A DNA stretch of 64,000 nt, taken from contig NW_008805065.1 in the NCBI RefSeq assembly GCF_000004825.1, forward strand, positions 248,001-312,000. Reading direction: 5' to 3'. A program made the translations under genes and the position numbers. The notes under the pieces were generated by a model. It did not search any database, had not been told where the DNA came from, and saw only the letters and a list, made by a program, of their open reading frames with translations. The DNA is from Heterostelium album PN500 (Eukaryota > Evosea > Eumycetozoa > Acytosteliales > Acytosteliaceae). Shown piece after piece: positions 11,162 to 21,387 of this stretch (position 1 is the stretch's first letter; every line of letters begins with the position of its first letter).

Positions 11162-11953
11162 TTATTTGTTATATAGTTTGTTTATTTGTTTGTTTGTTGC
11201 TTATATAAAAATAATTAAAAGTTAACTATCTAACTAACAATGATATGTATATATATTATTTATAAATATTAAAAAAAAAGTACTATTTATAATAAAGATA
11301 TTTTTGCTAAATAAAAAAACCAAAATATTAAAGTTTTGTTTGTTTGAATGGTTGGTGTGTGAAAATAAAATAGATAGTGATAATTGACAGGTTTTGTTTG
11401 TGTGTGTTAATAATTCTATCACTGGTTATATAAAATTGTGTGAAAAAAATGCTTCTTTTTCTTTTTTTCAACAAAAAATACAACGTTTGATGGAAAAAAA
11501 CACACCCCTACCTTTAAATCAAACAACTTGAAATTTCGCCCATATAAATTAACACTCAAATCCCAAAAAAACAACCTAAAAGGTTTTTTATTTTTTTTAT
11601 TTTTTTTATTTTTCTTTGCAAAAAAAAAACATCATTATTTTGTAAAAATATGTCTCCCGAACGATTCCAGATAAATGATGTTTGGTCCAAAAAGGTGAGA
11701 TATATCTATTTTTTTTTTGAAACGATGATAGAATGATGTTGTTTCGTTTTTAATGATTATTTATTTTTTAAAAAAAACAAAATAATTAAATTGAACCATT
11801 TTTGTTTCCCGATATATGTTAAATCATGTTTTCGAATACCATGGATTATTAATCACTATAAAAACATTAACAAATACACCTCAGGTTTATGTTTTTTTTT
11901 TTGATAATATTTTATTGTTGTTGTTGTTTGTTGACTTGTTGTTGTTGTTAAAA
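11102..11953. other. Intergenic region with an orphan exon-like ORF
   Basis: Between the PRODH start and the KTI12 stop. It begins with an AAT run, then a 5'-flank-like stretch (CACACCCC at about 11500, T-rich block, A-rich leader) leading to an ATG at 11650 on the + strand. That ATG opens 15 codons (MSPERFQINDVWSKK) ending in a good donor (AAG|GTGAGA at 11694/11695). No convincing second exon was found before 11953. It could be the first exon of a very short gene or a remnant. Confidence 0.35.
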
Positions 11954-13031
11954 TTAGGATGTTGTCTTTGAGTTTAAGAAATCAACAAAGTACTCTGCGA
12001 TTTGATTTTGTTGTGGTGGATGTAGTTGTGCGAATTTATAGAATTGACGACGTTGATTTCGAAGTTCCGCTGCATTGAGCATCGAGTGGATGTAGACACG
12101 CTTCTCTGTGCCTGGCACCTTGATCTTGTCACCGGGCAACGACGATTGCAGTGCGTCCAACACTACATTGGCAATCTCTTGTGTCACCGTTTCGAGTTGA
12201 TGTACAAAGTTGGTCGGTGATATTGCTTGTGGCTGAGTGGCGTAGTTTGGTCGCAACTCCTGCACCTCAAACAACGTCTTGTACAACATATCGAACGGTA
12301 GAGAATGTTGTGGTTCCAAAGTAAATAACGGTGAATCCCATCGATTCTTTGGATTAGGTACTTCAAATCTATTTGTTAATTCTTCTAATCTATAAATAGT
12401 TGTTAATTGTATTTATCTTATAGTTAGTTGTTATTATTCCACTGATTCAAGTGTATTTTAATTATTTACAATTGATCTGTAAAAGCATTTGATTGATCTC
12501 TCTCGAGATTCCATTGTTTCGATTGTTCTCTTGGTGTTTGACAGTAGACTAGAAGTAATCTTGTACCAGCAGCTCTTGCAATACAATACAATTCGTATCT
12601 ATATCCTTTAATATAATTCAAAGAGTCAGCAATAACAATAGTATCTTTTGTCAAACTTCTTTCTACTGCTGCTTTTAATGTTCCTCTTGTCATCTTTTCA
12701 GACAATGAATCTATTTTTATAAAATAAACTATGTTTAGAATATGTATGTATTATTAACAACAATACATTGAATAATAATCAAACCTTTATATCCTTGATT
12801 TCTATCTATTAATTGAGATTCTTCATTTATAATGATAACCTTCTTTCCCATCTCTTGAAAATGTTTACTGATATCATTTGCTCTAGCAGTCTATATATAT
12901 TAAAAGAAAGATAGTCGTTTTTAATGAAATGAAACAAACAAATTAGTTTCTTAATTAAAATTCTATATAAATTGTATGATGATATTTACTTTTCCACTTG
13001 ATGGTGGACCGCTCATAACAATTAAAGGCAT
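11954..13031 (-). CDS. kti12: KTI12 homologue (Elongator-associated P-loop protein)
   Basis: KTI12 is a P-loop ATPase related to PSTK that binds tRNA and supports Elongator in modifying wobble uridines. Exons 12990..13031, 12785..12890, 12470..12710 and 11954..12389 sum to 825 nt, giving 274 residues. The protein opens with MPLIVMSGPPSSGK|T: the P-loop is split by the first intron between Lys and Thr. Further motifs are KVIIINEES, TIVIADSLNYIKGYRYELYC (Walker B-like and substrate region), LLLVYC, and the C-terminal VPGTEKRVYIHSMLNAAELRNQRRQF helix typical of KTI12 rather than PSTK. The third donor is GTTTGA, weaker than the rest but the only one in phase. Confidence 0.93.
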
Positions 13032-13164
13032 TTCAAATAATATAAAGATATATAAGATAAACCAATATATAATTTGTAATAACACAATCTTTCGCTTTTA
13101 AAGTTTTGCGAAAAAACGGTGAAAAAGTTTTCGTTTTATTAAATATTTGGTTATTATGATTGTT

Positions 13165-14265
13165 TCATTCAACTTGTTTTCCAAATTGCTAAAGAGTGAA
13201 TGATGAATATAATCAGTTAAATACAGTTATAACTATTAGAATGAGTTAATTTGTGTTTATAAACTTACAATTATAAGTGGTTTATCTTTTAATTTAAAAC
13301 CTTGTAGTTCGTTAAGTGCATCTACGGCCAATTCAATGGTTGGTAATGTAATGAATGCCTGTTGTTTCATTCTTCCTTCTTTGTAGTGTACTATATTCAT
13401 TTGTTCTTTCATCGTTGTATCACTCTCAAAGTATCTACCGAATAGATAGTAGAAATCATCATTCTCCAAATCCTTTGCTAGATTCTTTAGATATAACTTT
13501 CTACTACTGACACCAACCCTCTAGTTTCTTTTTATTTTAATGTTTCTAATTCTAAAACAATAATAATTATTAACATATTGATAGTTGATTATATCATTTA
13601 AATATTTAAAACATACCCTCTATTGTAATTCTATTGCTTTCAATATCTACTAGTTTCAATACACCATCTCTATATTTATATTTCCCATTTTCTTGAGATG
13701 TGACCGATTGACTTTTGATTCCAATTTTAATTTGAATTCTATTGGTGTCTATAACATTGTTGTTTGTAACACCTTGATTCAATGGTAACGCTACATGATT
13801 TTCTACATTATGATCTAATTTAATTTTCTTATTATCATTTAGATTGTCAACTTCATCTTGATCTTCTTCATCTATTTCGTTCTCCTCTTCATTTTTCAAG
13901 GTTCTTTTTGTTTTCTGTTGTTGCAGTGGTTGTTGTTGTTGTTGATTTAATTGATTTTGAAGAATATGTTGATTTTGCTGTTCAAAAGGATCGACTTTAA
14001 AGTATTGATTCTAAAATGATCGGTTATAAAGTAAATATAAATAAATGATCATTGCTTATTGTTAAAATAATTATATTGATTACTTTACATCTGGTTTAGG
14101 AAATATAGATTCGAAAGGTGCAGGTAGATTCATCTGATTCATTAGGTTCAAAACGCTATCATAGAATTTAGGTACTGCATATAATGATTTACAAATATTT
14201 GAAGCAATCATATGATTGATAGGCGGATATTGATATTTATGTTTCTTTATCTTATCATCATTGCA

Positions 14266-14343
<78 letters not shown>

Positions 14344-14781
14344 TAGTAATGCTGTAGTTGTTGTCGTTGTTGTCGTTGTTGTTGATGTCGTTTCATTTAA
14401 CTTGTTATTATCAATATCTTTGTTTGATAATAAAATCTTAACTTTGATTGTTTTGTTGAAAACTACTTGTTTATCAATATCTTTGATTAGAGTATCACGA
14501 TCCAATTGATTTCTAAATGTTAAAATAAAACATGCTTTCTTATGTTATTAATAATTAGAATATGTATATATAGTAGTAAAATTTTACAAAGTTTATAAAA
14601 TATACAATACCATTGATTTATCTAATCTTTTAATTGATAAAGTATTATACTTTTGAAACAATTCATTTGTATCAGAGTCATCCAAGAACAAAGGTAAGTT
14701 CTTAACAATTACTTTATACTCATTGCTATTACATTCGTTATTATTATTGTCATCTATGTCTATATCTTTGTCATTCATCAT
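13165..14781 (-). CDS. rnpc3: U11/U12 snRNP 65 kDa protein (RNPC3), minor spliceosome
   Basis: RNPC3 bridges U11-59K and U12 snRNA in the minor (U12-type) spliceosome. Exons 14606..14781, 14089..14512, 13617..14010, 13269..13520 and 13165..13188. The N-terminal RRM (YKVIVKNLPLFLDD...KRLDKSMVLNQLDRD) is followed by a 26-residue Asn run, the family signature SLYAVPKFYDSVLNLMNQMNLPAPF, an acidic linker, DIESNRITIEG, and the C-terminal RRM (KLYLKNLAKDLENDDFYYLFGRY, EGRMKQQAFITLP, PLIIQFGKQ). This order and the linker motifs match RNPC3 rather than U1A/U2B''. The junction of the third and fourth exons does not close in frame with any AG acceptor I could find (see findings). The first start ATG at 14781 is followed by a second at 14778. 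Confidence 0.88.
14266..14343. repeat. Uninterrupted (ATT/AAT)26 trinucleotide repeat in rnpc3
   Basis: 78 bp of perfect ATT repeat on the + strand, read as AAT codons (Asn) by the minus-strand gene between the N-terminal RRM and the VPKFY motif. It is the longest pure triplet run in the window and probably length-variable between isolates. Confidence 0.95.
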
Positions 14782-15369
14782 CAAATGATCGAAATTTTTT
14801 CATAGACATTTTTGGAGTGGTTTTGAACATAAAAATAATAAATTGGTGTTGTGAATTGCCCTAACATAATAAATACAAGTTAATAGTAATTATTTAAGCT
14901 ATCATTTACAATAAATCTTACAAATGCCATGAATTCTTTTTAATTTTGTTTGGATCTTCTTGTGGTGCTTTCCAATTTGAGAAATATAATGCTTGGTTTG
15001 GTGATCAATCAAAATTAATAGTGTTCTAATCACTTATTTAATTTAATACATAATCTGAAAACTATATTATATATATATTAGTTAATTTAGATTTTCTTCA
15101 GAGGTAGTTCTGATATCACAATTTAATATATCCATCAGATCTTTCCAAAATTTACTTGTAAATCAGAGACTATTTCAACAGGCATGCCATAATGTTTGAA
15201 TATTTCAAGAGATGAGATTTTTTATTTTCTTTGACAAATTTAATTAAAAAGTGTGGTTAGAAATTTTATTTGCATATCATCCACACTAAGGCACAACATT
15301 CATAGTTATCACTCTCGCTTTGCGAGATTAAACAGTTTCTAGTTTCAACTAGATTAGTTTGAATAGAAT
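14782..15369. other. Intergenic
   Basis: Upstream of rnpc3 and next to the retroelement fossil. A+T-rich, with short fragments that look like decayed sequence. No gene or clear element boundary can be named. Confidence 0.4.
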
Positions 15370-16310
15370 CGTTTAGAGTATTAAATTTAATAGCCAGTTC
15401 CTGTTTTCTTTATCAGCATTAGGTAAAGATATTATTTTATTTTTAAAATCAATTTTCAAATTTAAATTTTGTAACGTCTCTGTTCCCAACAGAATAAAGT
15501 TTGTTTTAGAATTGATTATAAAAAATGGTATGTTAAATACTTTATTGTTAATAGTTATGTTTTTATTGATTCGCTTAGATAATGTAGAACTATCTTTATT
15601 GATACCATTCAAGGTAATGTTGACATTGGTTAGATTCTTGATGTCACTTTCCTATAATTCTTGCGTTGAAAGACCCGATTTACCATAGATCTCACGGAAT
15701 TTGACAATGAACTTGTGAGTAGTTTCGAATTGTTCAAGTCTCAAACTCTTAAGATCAACAACTTATTCGTCAGATTCTCGTTTGGTACCGAAGGTATTGG
15801 TTAAAATAAAAGAGAATTCCTTCCATTTCATTGTGCGTTTCAAAACTTCTGCATCTTCTGCTGATGAAGTCGAAGTGATAGCCTCTTCTGAGTTTGCTTA
15901 AAGCAATGACACAACGTAACCTATCCCATGGCACTACGTTCTCAACTTGGATATGAATGTTGGAGTATCACTCACATCTGGAACGAATAGTGGGATCTTG
16001 GCAGTATAACCTTTGACTTGGTCTCTCAAATGACTGGAGACAAGATTGGATACCGAGTAGATCGACTCTTTCAATGACTGCTGCCTCGAATGCACCTTTG
16101 CCATCACCAAGTTGTGGATTTGATACTAAGAATTGGGCAGCTCTTTCAATCAAATCTTTGTTTGATGCTAATAGCATATCGCTGAAAGAGACTGCTCTGA
16201 TTCTCGCTCTTGCTTCTCTCAAAGCTTGACTACGTTCGAAGGTAGTGCCAGAGGATAGGTTACGTTGTGTCATTGCTTTAAGCAAACTCAGAAAGATCGA
16301 ACTCCACTGT
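15370..16310 (-). mobile_element. Fossil LTR-retroelement fragment (gag and protease region)
   Basis: Broken remnant read on the minus strand. The right part (about 15970-16310) and middle (15640-15960) look like capsid/gag coding sequence. The left part (15373..15612) matches the C-terminal half of a retropepsin-type aspartic protease, with the hallmark order ITINNKVFNIPFFI, FILLGTETLQNLNLKIDF and KNKIISL. No reverse transcriptase, integrase or LTRs are seen nearby, so this is a partial copy. It has several breaks and looks old. Affinity to the Ty3/Gypsy-like elements of dictyostelids (Skipper/DGLT type) is inferred from the protease only. Exact ends are uncertain. Confidence 0.7.
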
Positions 16311-16842
16311 ATTTAAATGGGACATCTTTTAGTTGGTTTGTTTCTTTATTTAACTTTGATATAAAATTAGGAATTACTTTTAGGAATAGTTTTGGTACAA
16401 GAAATATGGATTTAATAAATGTAATAAAGATATAATTTACAGTATAAGATTTAAAGATAATAATTTATTTGATTTACAATTTGAAGATAAGAATAATATT
16501 TGATAGTGTTGAATAAATGTTGGATAATAATTTTTCATAGTGGATTTTCCATGGTATTTATACTGTTGGATTTCTTCGACCAGTGCAGTTGCCCAATCTC
16601 AGAAATCTTTTTGATTAACTTATTTGGTATTCATTATAGATTAACTTGTTGGTTATTTCTTTATGTTAATATTCCCAACACCATGATGTTCAATTTCAAA
16701 TAAAAATAAACAAATATAAACAGAATTAAATAGTAATTATTAATATTTTAGTGTTAAAGAATTATTATTTTATTAAATTAAAATAATCTCTTTAAATACA
16801 TCAATTTGGTGTAACAGTACTGAATGGTTTGCTCTTGGATGT
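16311..16842. other. Intergenic
   Basis: A+T-rich DNA between the retroelement fossil and the CBM49 gene; it includes the latter's 3' flank. No coding feature is supported. Confidence 0.4.
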
Positions 16843-17292
16843 TTAGAGCATGTGGAAATTCTTGACGTACAAGTTGGCTTGGGAGACACGGTTGATGTAA
16901 CCAAAGGTGTAACTTTGACCGGCGTTGATGGTGGAGGCGTACGATGGAAGAGTGAGATCGTTTCCGGTGGAAACAACTCCCCAGATGGCATTGTTATCCT
17001 TCAATTTCAAAGTACCGTCAGCAGCACCGATGATAACGTTGTTGACATTTCTTGGACCGTTGTTGTGGACGGTGACTTGCACTTGGACGTACTTGTCTTT
17101 TCCATTGTTGTCAGCCCATGAGTTGATTACCTGTTGGGTGATGGTGACTTGTTCGCATCTGTAGATACATCCGTACTTGGCGTTGTCCAAGACACAACTG
17201 TAGTATGGGTTACAAATGCTTGGTCCACATGGGTAGTGTGCAGAGGTCAAGGCAACTGCCATCAGAACGAAAAGGCTCAAAATTACTTTCAT
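16843..17292 (-). CDS. Small secreted CBM49-type cellulose-binding protein
   Basis: Single exon, 149 residues from the ATG at 17292. Residues 1-18 are a signal peptide (VILSLFVLMAVALTSA). Residues about 20-46 hold a compact six-Cys motif (C-x4-C-x5-C-x8-C-x3-C), followed by one carbohydrate-binding module of the CBM49 type (residues about 48-145): VTITQQVINSW, a YVQVQVTVHNNG strand, NVIIGA, IWGV, LPSYASTINAGQSYTFGYI. In dictyostelids such proteins coat cellulose in stalk, slug sheath or spore wall. It lacks a glycosidase domain, so a structural or expansin-like adhesion role is inferred. Codon use is richer in G+C than the neighbouring decayed DNA, consistent with a live, well-expressed gene inside a transposon-rich stretch. 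Confidence 0.88.
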   Translation of the reverse strand: MKVILSLFVLMAVALTSAHYPCGPSICNPYYSCVLDNAKYGCIYRCEQVTITQQVINSWADNNGKDKYVQVQVTVHNNGPRNVNNVIIGAADGTLKLKDNNAIWGVVSTGNDLTLPSYASTINAGQSYTFGYINRVSQANLYVKNFHML

Positions 17293-18540
17293 TTTTTCTT
17301 AGTTTATAGTATTATTGTTATTATAATAGTATTTGGTTTGTTTTGTTTTTGTATTTAGAATAATTAAAATCAGCTATTTTATACAATTGGAATTCCACAG
17401 TAGAATTATTAAAGTCTAAATTCAATTATTAATTTCATTTTTTTATTATTAATCATCATTTTTAATGAATTTAACTATATTTAGTTCATTGATTTCAACC
17501 GATGATTATGTCATCGTTTTATAAATTGTTTTGGAATATCAGATGAAAGTAAATATTCAATATTTATTTCTTTTAATTAATTTTCTTTGTTTTTTAAAGT
17601 ACAGGTATTTTTTGTTCAATGATTGTTAAAAAACGAATAGTCAAACATACAAATCATAAAACAGATAAATTTTAATCTATTATATAATTTGTAAAAAGTG
17701 AAAAAATTCTATTGTTGTATATAATTCAACCACATAAAGCTATTTTATTGAACGAATATTAAATATGTTTGTTTTTAATTTAAACTTTTAAGAATAACAT
17801 CCATCTTATTTGAGTTCTAAATTTACTGAAATATCTTTTAAAATTATTTCCATTAATATTATTATTCAACTTTAGACTTTTTAAAAAAAATGTAAATTAT
17901 CTCTTAAGACTACTTAATCATATAGATATTGAAAATTTCAAATTTCTACCAAAATTGTTTTTAATTAGATTAATAAATTAATTTTAGTTGTTTTTTATCC
18001 CTGTTCACAAAATAATTCAACCGAGTAATTTGATTAATCTTTTTAAATTTTTTTATCTATAGTGTTTCAAAACAACTAATGAATCTTTACCTGGATTCCT
18101 TTTTTAGAAGTTTTTAATGGTGATTTAAAAAATAAAACAAAGATAATCAGAATTAAAATTTTAACCTTAATCAACAGAGTGTGATTCCGGAAGGACATCA
18201 CGATTTGTTTTCTTTTCCATCCACTAATTAAACATCATTATTCAACCACTTTATAATAAAATACTAAAATTGAAGACAATAATCAATTAAAAACCAAGTT
18301 AAGAATTCTAAGGATTAAAATAGAAGTTCGATCAAGATTTTTTTTTTAAGAGAATATAAATTATTTATTAAATATAATTTTCTTTATTAATGATTCTATT
18401 TTTTTATAAGTTTAAGTCTTGATGGATAGTCAAATGTTGAGTGGTGTTTTAAATTATGCAGTTTATTGTTTAATATCCGTAGTTAAAAGTTCTATTTTGA
18501 ACTAGGTATTGATTATTTGATTCAAATTGTTTCATAAAGA
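17293..18540. other. Long intergenic, A+T-rich
   Basis: About 1.25 kb upstream of the CBM49 gene. All frames are closed by frequent stops. No repeats with recognisable ends, RNA genes or motifs were found beyond general A+T-richness. Confidence 0.5.
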
Positions 18541-18544
18541 TTCA

Positions 18545-18935
18545 TAGGGTTTTTGGCAATAGCCAGATGTCATTTCATATCACCTCTATTAACATTATTT
18601 AATAGTTATATTGAGTTTAGAATAGTATATATATTTATCTCATGAATACCAAAGAATTTTAAACATTCAGATCCTGACAGGTTTGTTTATATATCAAATT
18701 TAGTTAAGTATTCATTTTAAGTAAAAAAATAATATGTGTTTTAGTATATTGATGACAGGTGAGATGTCTTGTACTGTTGTCAGAATATACTAAAATTAGT
18801 TAAACAAAATTATTTATTAGTCGATCTATATCATACTCTAAATTTTCCAATAAATCTGGGAATCTAGAGCTTAAGATAGTTTGTCTAAGTATCTGGTTCC
18901 ATATAAAATTAAATCGAGTAAAGATTGAATTTGAA
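18545..18935 (-). pseudogene. Decayed ankyrin-family N-terminal fragment
   Basis: Minus-strand reading gives, from high to low coordinates, DSNSIFTRFNFIWNQILRQ and SRFPDLLENLEYDIDRLINN (about 18795-18935), then ECLKFFGIHE and RGDMK...HLAIAKNP pieces (about 18545-18690) in changing frames with stops between them. The F-x-x-IWN-x-x-LR-x-x-I start resembles the N-termini of dictyostelid ankyrin-type proteins such as the intact gene at 22687..25380. It abuts the low-coordinate end of the transposon relic, so it may be the neighbouring or target gene. Weak but repeated family signal. Confidence 0.45.
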
Positions 18936-18936
18936 T

Positions 18937-21297
18937 CTACCACTTCGTTGAACCATTGGCATCGGTAGGCAGAGAACACAAAGGAAAGGAGACACCATCT
19001 TCAATTGACACAAGACTAAACTTCATTACCTTGTTAGCTAGCAACTTCATCACATCTTCCTTAGACATCTTCTGGTATTCACTAAGATTGTCTGAATTGA
19101 TAGTCTCCTTTGCTATGCCAATCAACTGCTGTGAATGAGGGTAACAGAAGACCTGCAGATATTTCGATCTCGTCCATGGCCAATGCATAATACTTTTGCT
19201 TGGAGAGTGACTCAAGGACCTTGTGATCTGAGGATCCATAATATATGATTGGAGGTATATAGTTCTTGATGGTTCCTACAGATGGAAGTGGAAGAGAAAT
19301 AGCAGATCAGTCAATTTCTAATTTTCCATCGACTCTCCTGAGATGATCTCCCCTAAGGTGATGAGGGGGCTCCCTCTCCAGCTATGAACCTCAGAGTAGT
19401 GGCAAACTGTATCATTTCATTTGACCATTTATGCCCCTCAGGCTTCGACAGAGTATACTCACATCCTTCTTTTATTAAATGGTACCAGAAAGATTGTTTC
19501 GTCTCAGGATACGTTTGGACCATTCGATCAACCAACTGACCAAGAGAGGTTTGCGCAACTTGATCAGTCCTAACTTGCTCGCCACTCTTTACATGCTGCT
19601 TATTACTGTATTTGATTTCCAATACCCGTCCATTCTTGTACTTATGTAGACTTTGATAGACAATTTGTTGCATTCTTATGCAGCTACTGCACCTTCTGTA
19701 GTTATTATACAATTTGGTAGTTACAACTTGATCCTTTTTGCAAGCATAGTAGTTCGATTCAGAGAATTTACCATACACCAATCCATTTATGTTTGTAACT
19801 TTCTGTCCATAAAGAAGAATGGCAAATTTGATTAACTCAGGATAAGAGAGACCTTGACAAAAGTGGTCACCTGATTCTGAGGGTTGGTCAACCGGATGTG
19901 AGCGATTACGAGTCGAACTTTTCAGATTCTTGTTGCCCCATGACAAAGCAAGGTTTATATTGAACAGATTTATAAAATTGATATCAAATTTAACCGTTCC
20001 CTAATATAATTATATTAATATTCTGTGAAGGGAGGGTTGACTAAAATAAAATTTAAATTACTTACTGTGTAAGGAAGATGATAGAGCAGCCCTGATCGAA
20101 ATTTCGATTTTTTGCATGTAAGAGTTGGAGAAGTAATACTTTCTATGGATCTAAAACAGTGTGGGTTTTTTGTTTGAAATAATAGCAGCTGATTATTGAG
20201 ATACTCTATTGTTTGTTTATCACTTGCACTTTCTTCTTCCCAATGTATTCTATCTGATTGATATTGCAACATTACTGAATGTAATTGAAAAGCTGTTGAC
20301 ATATCGACTGAGGTTGTTGTTGTTGTGCTTGTTGTGGATTCAGTAGAAGTAGTTGGGTTTTTATGGTTTGTACTTGCTGTGGTGGTAGTTGTTGTAGTTG
20401 TAGTTGTTGAAATCGGTGGCTGAATGCTAAAAGTTGAAGTTATTGTAGTATCGATCGATTCGAATGACTTTATAGCATTATTAACCTTGTCACTGAATTG
20501 ACACAGTTCTTTATCTGGTATAGACGGTGAATAGTCACCTTCTTCCTCTAATCCACCTCCACCTCCACCATCGTAACTATAATACACCAAAATGTAAGAT
20601 TAGACCCTAAACTACTGGTTCAATAGAAACTCATACTTACTGTTCGCCACCACTGTCAATAAAGAGTGTATGAGGTACTACAGAAGTAGTGTTAACGCTA
20701 TTGTGAATAGATTTACGCTTTAGGAATCATATACATAAATGGCAAATAAAAATAGTTTTATGAATGAGAAAAGAGAAATGAACAAGAAAGATGGGACATG
20801 TGTTAATAAGAAAGAAAGAGAGCGGCACTTGTAAGAATTGATTCTAGAATTGATAGGAAGATTACATACCGAAAATCTAAAATATTTTATTTTTTCTTTT
20901 ATATAGAAACCCTGGTTATGACCAATTAATTTGCAAATTCTATCATATGCAGGCTTATTAAAGACTAAAACCTGGTGTTTGTTCATTGTAACCAAGTCTT
21001 TAAAGACTCCATTATCTGATGGGAGAAGATCTCTAAAGGTTATCAACGATACAAACTTGTCAGGGTCTGTCTCTGGATAACAAAACGAACCTATAAACCA
21101 CTATACCAATGCAAGTAAAACTATCGAGAATTACATAAATTATGATCACATACACTATCAAAATCTTTCCAATAATTATCTAAAGCAGAACTGGTTAGTC
21201 TTTTTCTTTGATTATTACACTGAACTTTAATATTTTTTAGTTCGTCACCAATTTGAACTCCATCATTCAACTCTTCTATTGTTCTTTTATATGTCAT
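18937..21297 (-). mobile_element. P-element-like (TNP-type) DNA transposon, transposase gene with broken catalytic half
   Basis: An intron-containing transposase gene. Exons 21154..21297, 20870..21100, 20641..20717, 20066..20576 and 19353..20000 join in phase with standard GTAAGT/GTATGT donors and stay open for more than 500 codons. The fifth exon has a Cys pair region (CSSCIRMQ) and ends in HKWSNEMIQFATTLRFIAGEGA, the conserved block before the RNase H-like domain of P-element/THAP9-type transposases. Beyond it the order continues as LPSVGTIKNYIPP, YYALAMDEIEISAGL (19151-19177, with the DE pair of the catalytic core), YPHSQQLIGIAKE and SFPLCSLPTDANGSTKW, but these lie in different frames with stops near 19340 and a one-base shift near 19148; the C-terminal part is missing. 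No terminal inverted repeats or target duplication could be identified. No THAP zinc finger is seen. Confidence 0.72.
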
Positions 21298-21387
21298 AAT
21301 TGATATATAAATACAGATAAATATAAAACAAAATTTGTGAGATCAAAAAAATTAAAAATTAAATCAAAATAATTCAAAAAAAAAAAA

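Noticed and set aside
12601-12610. ATATCCTTTA as a U12-type donor on the + strand
   Set aside because: It lies in coding sequence of the minus-strand kti12 exon; no + strand gene is present there.
14261-14509. Poly-Leu open frame on the + strand over the rnpc3 Asn tract, and similar Leu/Ile/Val-rich frames at 33710-34126, 36581-37012, 37595-37960, 38306-38518 and 48573-48782
   Set aside because: They are the antisense or shifted reading of Asn/Ser/Gln triplet repeats in real genes and have no starts, promoters or domains of their own.
16852-17358. Three + strand open frames opposite the CBM49 gene
   Set aside because: The minus frame has signal peptide, conserved Cys and the CBM49 pattern; the + frames have none.
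18937-21297. Reading the relic as an LTR retroelement
   Set aside because: No protease, reverse transcriptase or integrase motifs; the RFIAGEGA, LPSVGTIKNY, DEIEISAGL and LIGIAKE order is that of P-element/TNP-type transposases.
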